In this document: piece by piece, positions 46,487-58,400 of the stretch
Position numbering within the stretch: the first letter of the stretch is position 1
Layout: the number at the start of each line of letters is the position of its first letter
Made by a program: the position numbers and the translations under genes
From: Opisthorchis felineus
Lineage: Eukaryota; Platyhelminthes; Trematoda; Opisthorchiida; Opisthorchiidae
Length of the DNA: 64,000 bases
Assembly: GCA_004794785.1 (NCBI GenBank)
Contig: SJOL01006494.1
Location: 669,566-733,565 of the forward strand
Reading direction: 5' to 3'
Notes under the pieces: model-generated
The model's input: the letters and a program-made list of their open reading frames with translations, nothing else
Database searches by the model: none
Told to the model about the DNA's origin: nothing

Positions 46487-49400
46487 CTGAATTAAAAGTT
46501 CCCCTCCGAAGGTCTCGTCTTCTGCGCCAAAAGAGGCTGAGAACGCAGAGCGCTCGTTCTCAATTCTCTTTCTGCAGCGATCGCATCGCATATACACAAC
46601 AAAAAGGGACAAAAACGGCAGTCATACTAAAGACCAGATGACCGTTAGGGAAAAAAAGAATAATGATATATGAAAACTTTGAAGAATGGTGATTGGATCG
46701 TCCGTAGAGCTTGGCACTTTCGTCGTCACCAATCGAAGTGACATCGACAGTACGCAGAGATGTAGCGATGCACCATCAGCGTACAGCAGTGCGACATGCT
46801 GTAAGATCAATACGCATTGCTGACATCACTTCGGTTGGCGAGGGGACGAAATGGCTAGGTTTCCCGAACAGCTCAACCATCAAATACACAAGCTGGCACA
46901 ATAACACTCTCCTACGTCAGTTTTGGAGAACAGAAAGTTAAGGTGACTCAGGGAGCAACACGTCAGTGGCGCAGTGGAAGAAAGGGGGATGAACATCCTC
47001 AAAGTAAATTACACGAATAAAATGCTGTCTTTCAAAGTCAAAATGAGATCAAATGTATACTTACAATGAGAACTGAGGCGCTTCGTCCCCGGAGCAGAGA
47101 AGACCGGTTGCTAGAAATTTACACGCGCTTAGATACATACACATTTCTTTCGAGGAGGGTTCATTAGACAATTGCGAATGAAGGCTTTTCGGTTTATCCG
47201 CCGATGGGACACGACTGGAGTTAGACAAAAACGTAACAAGGCATTAATAGTTTCGAAAGAACTCCTCAAACATTTCTAAAATATATGATCTACCTCAAGA
47301 ATACACTGATCGACACGAAAAAGATAATGGTCGTGGTGTTCGCGCAGCTGTCAATCTAGCGACTAACCACCAAATAAGCCACAGACGACCTTCGAAAACA
47401 CTACAAAGATAAACAGCACATTGGGTGCTGGGAACTCATTTGTGAATCCATCGCGAAACGAAATACCCGGTAGAATGCTACCGAAGGCGCGCCACTTGCT
47501 AAAATAGTATTTCAGCTGACATTTAACACAGTCATCAAATGTGGAACTTAAAATACCTAATTCGTAAAATAGTTTGGTGCCATTTGTACAGTTCAACAAA
47601 AAAAGCAATTTGGTCGACTTATAATGTGTAAGGTGCCCTGGATGGTAATAAACGCCAATAAGACCAGGCTCAGTCGATAGTGAAAGATTTGTTGTTGGAA
47701 AATGCGACAAGTCATTCTAAAAAATAACAAAACAGCATATCTCAACGTTCTCGATACTAAGAAATCCAACTTTTACTTATGCAAATAAAACCACAGTAAG
47801 GTGATCACTGGTGCGAAGTACACGGTTTTCCTTATGACCAAACCCAAAACGTTATCAGCGAGGGTTAAGATGCAGGCTGTGAGTTGGCAGAAGCTTGTGA
47901 TGCAGACCGGATGTATTGGGATGTTATCCTGTTAGCACGCTATATCCCCAGGCCTGATCATCAGGTGAGCAAAGTAGCAGAGTATCGATACGCATGCTCA
48001 TGCATTCTCTCGCGGTTTGTTTACCACTCAGTTTTGCTAATTGGTTTTCCGGCCGGTAAATCGACTGTCACAACCAGCAGAAACCCATCATCCCAGGTCC
48101 GTTAATGGAAGCGCTTTCCGAACGCCAGTCCAGCTGGGCTAATCGGACTAAACTTTTCCCCAACACTGGATCTCCCATTTTCACGTTCATCAAAGGAATT
48201 GGTGTGCCGGTTTACCTGTCTCATCTTGAATCCCAAAAGTATGGGAGTGTACAGCAACTGTTGTACATACCTTGCGCAGGCTTTGAAAAGCAGTCCCTGT
48301 ATTAACGTGGATACACGTGTCACTAAGTTGGATGGTACTGATAGCAACATCCTTCGCTTTCTCGGACACTGTTCTATCACTACTGTATCTTCCTCCTGGA
48401 AATTACTTGAAGGGATCACATGAAAGAATAAAACAACCCATCTTGACCGTTCACCCAATTCTATCTCTCTCACCTTCTCCACAGAACATGGATGACAATG
48501 AACTGAAGTCAGTAACTCATCTTAGATTTAAGAAGCGTCACACACATTGTAGAAAGAAGCCAGACAACTGTCCACACGTTCATTCATACACACATACTAG
48601 CTCTTATATAAGATAGTTTATATACCGTCTGGCTTCAGAACCACCAGGCGATCTATCATCACCCGTTCGCTCGTGTCCTTTCACGTTGTCCCGCATCATC
48701 CTTAACAGCTTCCCACAGATTCCTTTGTACGAATGGGAAAAGATTTTCCATCGGACAAAAGCTTATTCGTGGCTAACATATGGGACCAATGACAGCAGTC
48801 GAACTGAGGATCCCCGCATGAAAATATACCTTCTGGTCAAACTTACTTGCTTTCGACGTGTTTCACCAGGGATTTGAAAACCAGTATCTATAAAACAGAA
48901 CAGAAATATGAAATACTGCAGCATCTCGGTAACGAACAAAAAAAGAAGAGTAGCACACTAATTAGGTAAGTCAGGTAGGTAATAAAGCTGTAGCGCACGG
49001 ATATGATTAATGGATCGAGTGAAAGTTGTCCACAGAAGGACAATGCTAAAACATAAGATTGCTATGCGTATTTTCGAGTAGCGGACAGGGGGAAGCCTAA
49101 TTTTACCTCAAAATGACTACCTGCCGACTAACATCAGTCTCATCACAAGACGTCACGATAGGTGACTACCAAGTCTGGTGGTTGAAAGCGAGATTTCCAT
49201 GGATGCCAATCCGCCCACGGTATCGACTTATGCTCCGGTCACGCTGAAGCATGTTTTGACTTGGTAGTAAACCTGAACCCAACTAAGTCTTTTGAGCAGT
49301 TCAGATCTTTAATTAGGACGATGAAAGTTACTCTATCTCGTCGGACGATTGTGAGTAATTTCCAGGTGTCTCGGAGAACCTTCAGCTTCATCGTGGAAAA

Positions 49401-52400
49401 ACCCATCAGATTAGACCCCAGACCACGACAGCTGAAGGATCTGGATGCACAAATAACTTCAGAACACAGGATCCGAGTTTTGCTGGCGCGAGCAAATGAT
49501 AACTTATTACTCACAAAGCATTCGCCCACCCAGTTTGAGTGAACTCACATGGACACTGAGTCGACCCATGATTGAGAGAACCAGAATGATGAACATCATG
49601 AATATCAATTAATAACTAGCTCAGAGGAGGAATACTTTCACAAAACGAGTGAAGCTTCCACCTGAAAAGTCGTCACCCGAGGAGCCAGTGGACAAGTGTG
49701 ACCCATGATTTGGATCTCGTGACTGAACGATGAGTGGTGTTGCATTCCGTGTAAGTGCGAGTTAACCACACTGCTGATCAGTCGCTTGTGGCCGGACGAT
49801 TAGGTGCTCAAACTACTAATCGGGAGGTTATGGGTTCAAAATTCCCTGGAGTTTTGTGAGATGCGCACTGATGATGATTCCCAATAAATATAAAGCAGAT
49901 GTACAATGCCTCGGATTTTCATCATACACTAGTTCCATTTACGGGATGAAATCTCAACCGAAAAAAAATCTTAATTTTGACGGGCAATAAACACAGGAAG
50001 AGTACCCCGACTAGCAAGTAAACAGGAACGGGTTGACCTGAACTACTCTTCGTCTGCTTAAACATGGTAAACTCCAGATTTCCACCCATGCTTGCAAACA
50101 AACTCCGTGTTTAGTGCGTGCAGATGAACCAGTGTTTGCTCGAGGTGCTTTGTTTGCCCGAGCTTGAGATCTTCAGCTCAGTCACCTTTAGGCACGCACA
50201 ACCGCCATTTGCTCTGTTTGTGCTATTCATATCTTCACAACGATAACCTGTTGGGGCCGAGCATATACCGTCAATCCTTGCGCAACTTTTCTATGCCTAA
50301 CGTTTCCCATGAATAGTACCGTACAAACGTAGAGCTTCGGCCGGTGGGCTTAGCCTTTAGGACACCCGAATTTTGACGCATCAATTTTGGGCTACCTAAA
50401 TGGCTTTGTAAGTAGTAAGAATACACTGCTGACGTCAGTCACCAACGTGGCGACCAGACTAGCCTCCCAAGGAATGTCTAGTGACTGTAATTCAAGCTCA
50501 CAAGTGATCCCTAATAGGCGTAATAGATATAATAAGAACACGGGGAAGAGATGGTAGATGACAAGTCTGTTCGTCGTTCAACACAAACTCTGATGTGTAA
50601 AAAATAACTAACCCACAGCAGCCGGAACAGACGACGAAGAAAATTAGCGTACCTGGACAAAACCACATTCAGTTGCTTTTCAAAACGAAACAACTCCACT
50701 CGTTTTTCAATTCATGTCAATAGGCGGTAAATACTACTGTCGCTGAATATATTTCAAAGTACGTAGATACCCTGGTAAAAAAATCCAAGGCAATTATGCA
50801 TGAATGCGCCCTATTTGGGAGAAAATAGCAAATAACTTTAGTTATCAGTCAATGGAGTGTGTGCATACATTCAAAAACAACCCAAAAGACGATTTACAAA
50901 ATTTCTCACCAATTCGGGGATCACAATTGGCCACAGAGAAGTGAGCTGGATAGGTGACATACGTGAAACGAGGGTACGCGCGAAAACAAAGACCTGGGCA
51001 TGTACTTGTGGCACGATCCCCTGACCAAGGCGCAGACACTCGGCAAGTCGTTCTGGGGATAGACAAAGCAAGAATTCCCAAAATTACCTGCCTCAAAAAG
51101 GCGTCCGAAGGACCGTTATCGCAGAATTGTGTGCAGTAAAATACTCCAAATTGGATTGAGCAATATGCGTTGCGAACAAAACGCAACTATGCTATTAGCA
51201 GCGCAAGAAAACCTCGTAAATATCTGGCGAGCTGACAACTACAAGTGCACACATATCAACGGTGGGTGGCGATCTATCAGCCTCAAATTAAAAAAAAACT
51301 GGACCCTTGACAACAAGGTCATGTGAGATTGCCAAAACGCAAGAGGTACGAAAACAGCAAGAGTAAATTCTGAATGTGACTGACGAGAGAAAGTATAGTC
51401 GAAACTGAGATCAGATACCAAGCCGGTGTAACACCGCGAAGCAAAAAAAATCGGATCGCAAGTCACTGGCACATCATTTTTATTCGTCGAATTCACTTTT
51501 AAGATAAAACAGAACATCGTGGCAGAAAAAATCAAAGCAATCAGAAAGCGTGACACCTAAAATCTACTAACAATTTACTCAAATTTGAAGGGGAAGAATC
51601 CGCGTTCGATCTAGCACAAAACCACTCACAAGTTCATTTATTCTTAGTAAATCCCAGGACGTCAAGAATCTGAACAATTTTGTGAGTAAGTAAGTAATCT
51701 TTGCAGACTATGTTAGCCGTCCTGCTTATAAAGATCAAAGGAAATTGGTTGGATAAACTGGGAATAAATATAAGACGCCATCTTTCAGACTGCTTGAGCT
51801 GGCGGGAACAAATGAAAATAGTCACCAACTTGTTGTCGATTGGTTTATCGTGGACATGGTCTAGATGGTCCTTTCCTCCAAGGGAAAAATCCGTCAGAAA
51901 AACGGTAGGAAATCGCACCTTATGGGGTCATGAAGAACGCAGTCAATATGTAGCAAGAGGATAGTCCAACACTCGGCAAACGGTCCTTCTGACCCATGGG
52001 AAATGACGAACATGAATGTTCCCTGGGATGTTATGCTGAAGCAGTCATATAAAACACTTGGCTTGCACCTTGATTCACTTCTTATGGCTCACTGATATGC
52101 AATTCAATAGTGTTCAGAAACCACTCAAGTGGACCAAGAGACTGAGTGGGGGTACCCATGGAAGAACACAACCGTCTAGAGCGCCTTTTATGGTCCAACA
52201 TTTCGGTAACCAGCAGACGTCAATTACTCAGAACCATATAAACAAAAGGAGGAGTGCTTTTGTTCGTTCCCGGGACAGATGGGTACAATGTTTAGCGGCA
52301 AAAATCCGCTAGGGAAGCATGGCCGTTCCGAAAAGGTTCGTGAGTGAAATTTTCAGCTTTTCGGAAGTTCTCCCAGCTGAACGTGTCTACAGGCTACCAA

Positions 52401-55400
52401 GGTAATCCTCAATCTTCCTGTGGCCAAGGCGATGCGTTGCAGACCAGCGCGGTCGATGAATGAATTCCAGGCTTTTGTACGCAATTCAATTCAACACTAG
52501 CTCACGCATCCACTATGAACGGATAACGAGCAAGTTTTGTCCGCAAATTGTTCAATTTCCCTGAATGACAATAATTAAAAATTACCTGCAAAAATTGTAG
52601 CAAGTTAAATATGGGAGAATATAGTGAGTAAAAACGCAGCCAAACAGGTGATTATCATGAAACTAAGGAGATTTCACATGGATATCTGAAAAGCACATCC
52701 GAAAAATGAAAACTTAATTGATGGAATTAAGTCAAGTAAATAGTGAGTTACACACAATTAGAACACGAGTAGAAAGGAGGTAACAACCTACCTAGTAGTT
52801 CGGGCATCGCCTTGGCATACTGATCAACATCACTGGCGTATATAAGGTAAGACAGTTTTTTCAAGTAAGCTGCCCGTAAGTCATGTTCAGCTTCTCTATT
52901 GGAGAAGAGGTTTAATGTGCCCGGTTGAGAGAAGGTGAGACGCACTGTTGGTGGAGGCGACAGATGGGAACAGCATGAGACATAAAGGAAATACGATATC
53001 CAAACATTGAGTAAAAATAAGTGGCTCTGTTGAACAGAGTGCAATTTTCTCTATATGACAATAAAAAATAGACTGCGAAGCACATAACCTAGTGACGAAC
53101 AGCAGTGTGTTCTCCGTGTCAACACCGCTGCTGTTGCTCACGACGACGATAATGGTCTAAGGAACGTGCAACTCGGCTTGTGTTCATTTAATGTCATCAA
53201 AACTGAACTGACTCACGCATCCACTTTTTAAATGGAAGGTCCATAGCTTAAAAAATGTCAAACATATTCGTGTGACATCCGAGAGCAAACCGTTGTTTTA
53301 CACTGCGTGCATTAAGCTAACCATAGGAAGAGCAAGTTGGAACAACTTGCAACAAATGGTTAAATAAATTCTCGCGAAGTCCAGTAACTACACCGCTCGA
53401 GTACCATGTGGAGTGTTATTAGCCCGCAAAAATGTTACGAGTGGCGTGCGCATATCTCCATAATGACTCGGAAGCCCATCTCAACCTACTCTAAAAAATT
53501 ATTCGTTTGTTGATACAGGTGCTGCTTGAATAATACAGAGCGTAGGGCCCGAGGTTACTGACCGAAGGGTCTGTGGTTTGAACCCAGACCGGGCATCTCA
53601 ACTGCTTCTGTTTAGACCTGGGCGACCTGATAGTACATTAGCCTTTCGAGTGACATGGTTACATGGTGTTACAACTGAACGACTATTACTATCTATCTAC
53701 GTAAACGGATGTATGTTGCCCATGCATAGTCGAAGTAAACCGGAGCGGACTGCAGTCTGGTTGGAATAACAATAGCATACACAATGAGACAGGGTAAGGA
53801 GGACAGAAGTTACCGTGGTTACAGGCCAATCTATGTGGACAAACAGCTTGCTGTAGTGCTGCCTGTCACTATCTACAGTTTTCAGCTCAGAGCGGTGCGT
53901 GTGGGCAGCTGACCCGTTCTGCCGCAAACTAAAAGATGGAAACAGGCGAGAACTGCTAAAGTGAGTTACAGGGGTTTTAACTAGAAAGCTGGGCTCCCTA
54001 CGACAGACCGATCGATCTATGAGTACCGGCTTGAAACCAAATGTCACATGTCGACATATCAGGAAGTGTACCCAATGTTGATGGCGGTTGCCGCCTGGCC
54101 CCAACTTAGTCGAGTCTTCCACAGCTAGACAGGAAGCAATGGGAGGCATCCAGGAAAACAGCTATTGGGTGTGCATTTGATTCACCATCAGACTAGCATG
54201 CGAGCGGTGTCATGGGAGCGAATCGATAACCAAACGAATGGCAGCCTGAGAACCGTCATTTATGAATATTTGTATCTGATAGCAAGTTGGAAAGTTTAAC
54301 CGGAAAACACCGGATAACAACAAATGTTCTGTGTGGGACTGAGAATTGGCTTCGACACGCATTGAAAAAGAAATCTGTAAGGAACAACACCTTACCATTC
54401 AGTTGGCAGCGACATGTGGGGAGGAACAATAGACCAACATATAGGAGCCATTTAAAATTTAACAGTTCAGATTGCCGTGTCGGTTTGCCAGTTCCTTGTT
54501 CACACAAAAGGCTACTCATGCTTTGAAGGAACCTACAGTGAAGTCGTCATCATCAAGGACAACAGAACGCCAGTAACGGAAAACTGGTGCTTAGCTGTCA
54601 TACAAGCATGAAGGTGGAAAACCTTCGAAGAGAATGAAAAGAAAGTGAATGGGGGGACCCATTGAAAAAACCCTAGGCTCCTAAGGACGGCCAAGAACAA
54701 CATACATATATCCTTCCAAAGCATTAGACCATTATGTTAAAGCAAGACGTCATCAACGGGATTGTCCTAGTGTCATTTGCAGAACTCGTCAGACACGGCC
54801 CCAGCATACAACGACAAGTGGACTTTACCCAGGCAATCCGGCTAGGAAGTGACAGCAAGCTCGCCATCAGGATCACTGTGTACTGTGTCGCGTAGGGTTT
54901 TCAAACGCGTGCGGGTAAAATCATCTGAATCCCATCCAGTAAGGGGAGAAAATTGCAAAGGGTTCGACTTGACAGTTTCACTTTGTAACGTCATGGCTTG
55001 TCATGCGAGAGCATTCGGCCAACAAAGGTTTGCAGTGGAAAACCGGGACTTCTTCGGTAGAGGGTGGTCGGGGGTTACGTCGTACATGTCCCAAACACAT
55101 TAACTCGACAAGCTCTAGCGAATCCGACTCATTATCTAGTACACCCTTACAGACGAATTAATTACGAACTTACACGAGCCACCTAACACCTGATGTGCTA
55201 TGTAGAGATCGGCAATTAGATCTTTGAAGACATCAGACAGAGGAGACCGGGTTCCACATTTATAAAGTAGGGCGTTTTGGTCGTTTTGTGGGCACGACCC
55301 TTTAGCTCCAACGAAATTCGCTCCCAAAGCCCGAGATGACGCATTTTATCGAGTACTGCCTGCACCTTGATGATGCGTGCATTGACTTCATTCGTCATGG

Positions 55401-58400
55401 TACAACGACGGCATACGTAGCTGCTCACCTAAGTAAACCTATCAACAAACCCAAGCACAATACACTAATTCCCCTGCGGATGTGAGTTTGGTACCTAAAT
55501 TCACAGTCCCTTAGAGAGTGCACGCCAAACTGATGTCGCCAACAACACTAAAGAGAAAGAGGAGGGGCAGACAACCCTGGCGAATCTCAGTAGTAATAGG
55601 AAGACTTTTGCATGGCTCACTATCTATCCACTGAGTGGACGAAGACTACCGTGAAGTCAAGGAAACCACCAAAATTGGTCGGCGGTATGAGACGCTGTTC
55701 AAAGTACTTGATAATGTGAAGATCATCATCATCATCATCGACGTGTTACGTAAAAATGGTAATGTACTTGCATTCCCAGCCCAACACCGCTGCCTTGCGG
55801 TTAGGCTTTTGAGCCAAAGGCTTTGGTTGAGGACCCTAATCGTCCTTCTGTCTAGGTGTGGGCACCCTGACAGTATCCCAGCCCTCGTACAACCATGACA
55901 TTTACAGCTAACAATAATGTGAAGATGTGATCTATGCATTCCCTACCTGGTCGAAAATTCCGTCTGATGTTATTGGACTTGCGCCTTCGGGGAGGCCACG
56001 TGTTGAATTATTAACAAAGCGAATGAAGTATGTCTTACAACGCTATGATTACCGAAGTCGTTTCTTTTATCTTTCTTTGAGGAGAGGTATAATGCTTGAT
56101 TACCTTCAGCTTTCCGGAACGCACTTTTGTTCCCACATTACTTTAGACAACCTGGTCAAGGCAAAGCCAGATAGCGCCTCACGGCAAAAAGGTATACTAA
56201 TACTTTTCAGTATATATGAACTGCCAAAATTATTTAAACACTGAGTTTTTGCACTCCGCTGGTTTCTAATTTCCATTGCGTGGCAAAAGTGGACTAGTTT
56301 TAGGCGATTATCTCGACCTAAGTATATTCCAACTATACGGGTCTAATCATTAAATAGGACTATCAATACAGCGGCAGAACCTACTTGCCACTAAAGGTCA
56401 TAATCATGCTTGTAGGAGAGATCAGAAGTAAAGTAAAGGTTTGATCAGGACACCATCGGATACCGATGAGTTATTTTTCCTCTGCTTTTCAATTTCAACT
56501 CAGAATATTTTTCTAAATACTAGCAAGTTTTATTAGTTCTCCTTCAACCGAGAATTTCAATAGCGCGGCATTATAATGTGACTTGAAGGAGTGAGACCAT
56601 GCAAATCGATGGTTACGTGATGCGAAAATGCTGTCAGCTTGAAAAACAGACGTACTTAGGACCTCCTTGAAAGTGTTCTTATCTTGTGTCATTAAATTGT
56701 CGATGATTAGATTCCAACTTTGGAGGGCGAATGCATTCATTTGGAAGAAGACCGGTTCGAAAAACAAATCTAGCACCTCACGTCGCCAAGCTCGTCGCGT
56801 GTACTGGAAACTACTGACAGAAGCCAGCAGCTTGCTTGCCGCGGTGAAGTGTTGAGAGTTACTGGGCCTGGAATGGGGGAGTAACGAGACAGAGGGTAAA
56901 CGACAGGGAAAGTGGACGTACACTGCAATCGCATGGATCCAGTAAACTATAAGCTAGTAAACTGCTTCATTATGGAACCATTGACACTAAACAGTCATAT
57001 AAAGGTGAGGTTATAAACATTCGACAGAAAACCCGTTAATTCTAGGTAGAGCACCGTTTAATTAATGCAGATAATAGGGATGAACATGTGACAATACAGC
57101 ACTCCTCGCTTGGCTTGCGTTTTCTTTAAACTGACCAGTTGTTCCACTTTGGCAAAACTACTACCAGAACTCGAAAGGCTGGCATTCCGTGAACCAAACC
57201 GCGAAAATGATTGAGTTGCAATATAGTCTGAAGTTCGGTTTGTGCAATCGAAACGAGGGATGACATTTTAGGTGAACTTAGAGGGCTGGGCGAATTACAT
57301 TGTCAGGAGAGTCCCACAGAACGATCGAGGCGTCAAATAAATGAGTGGGATGCCGATAGAATAAAACATCTTTCGTTATCCACCCTTCCTCCACCGAGAC
57401 CATTTGGTAGAACAAGGCTTACATGCTATCACACGCCATGCGAAAAGATATTGCGCCTGCAGCCCCAAAAGGTTGCATACGAGGGACGAGTGTACCTTGG
57501 AAAAGAACGATTTATTCTGGCTCGGAAGGTGGATACCCCATGACGAACATCATGCAGAAAGCAGATGAGTGAAAATAGACAGCCCGTAACACCTGGAAAA
57601 GAAGTCGACAAAGACTGAGCGCTGTCTATTTCAGAGATAAGGCACTAATAGAAGATTACGCTGCTGCAATCTTTCGGGGATTTATCGCCTACTGTCCAGA
57701 AAGTTCTCTGTAAGGAAACACACTTCGTGCATGAGGAAAATAAAGCAAACTGTGTACAGACAATTTCTACAGAAATGTACCCTGCCCGCATCAAAAAAAG
57801 AATGAAGCCAGACAAAGGGCAGGACTGCGTCCTGCTAGAGGGTGCATTTTTAGAGAACGAACGTAACTTACATTCGGACACGGAGGTAAGGAAAAATGCT
57901 AGATAAGATGCTAGCTAAGAAAGCTGGGATGCGATCCTTTTCATCACTTTTGTAGACGAAATCCAATAAACTGGCCATGTGCTGCACAAGAAAGAAGGTA
58001 TAATTATTAGATGATTTGCATCCAAATAGGCAAAAACAGGGCCGTAAGAAAGTCCTTCACAGGAAAGAATCGATCTGAGTAACATCTGGTACAGTAGTTT
58101 TCAACCTATTGTGAATCATGCACCCTCCTTTGATACATTGCAGGCAGTGGTAACCGGGCGGAATAACATTAACAAGCAGCAGGTAGGAAATAGACCCAAC
58201 TACAGGTGTACTCGTGCAATCCAGGTTGTAACCGGAACATAACTTCACTCTGTTTGAAGATATTAGGAAACAGGAAAAATGAAGCAAAACAACAATTTCG
58301 CTATCTTAAAAATGACTTGGACCGGTCTCCAAGTTCGAAAAAGCACTGTTATACGTCCCTCTGAAAGCTATGAAATGGTTGTGTAAAATGGACCGCAAAG

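Larger units (their letters stand above)
52945..56655 (-). other. DOP1 intron (3.7 kb) with SINE insertions
   Basis: It contains SINE copies at 53540-53690 and 55739-55900 and a short ATC microsatellite at 55722-55739. No other feature was recognised. Confidence 0.7.

Noticed and set aside
49239..49542. Overlapping frames of about 95 codons on both strands in a DOP1 intron
   Set aside because: The plus frame has protein-like composition but no family, start context or splice partner. It is left unannotated.
50845..51186. Minus-strand frame of 113 codons and an apparent 34-base mini-intron
   Set aside because: The homologous reading uses a different frame, and the exon upstream is at 52792, as shown by phase and sequence continuity. 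The GTAATT..CCCCAG segment is just the end of the longer intron.
57645..57881. Minus-strand frame of 78 codons with a hydrophobic stretch
   Set aside because: It crosses the DOP1 exon donor at 57872 in the wrong frame. The true exon (57872-57981) uses another frame with a strong match.
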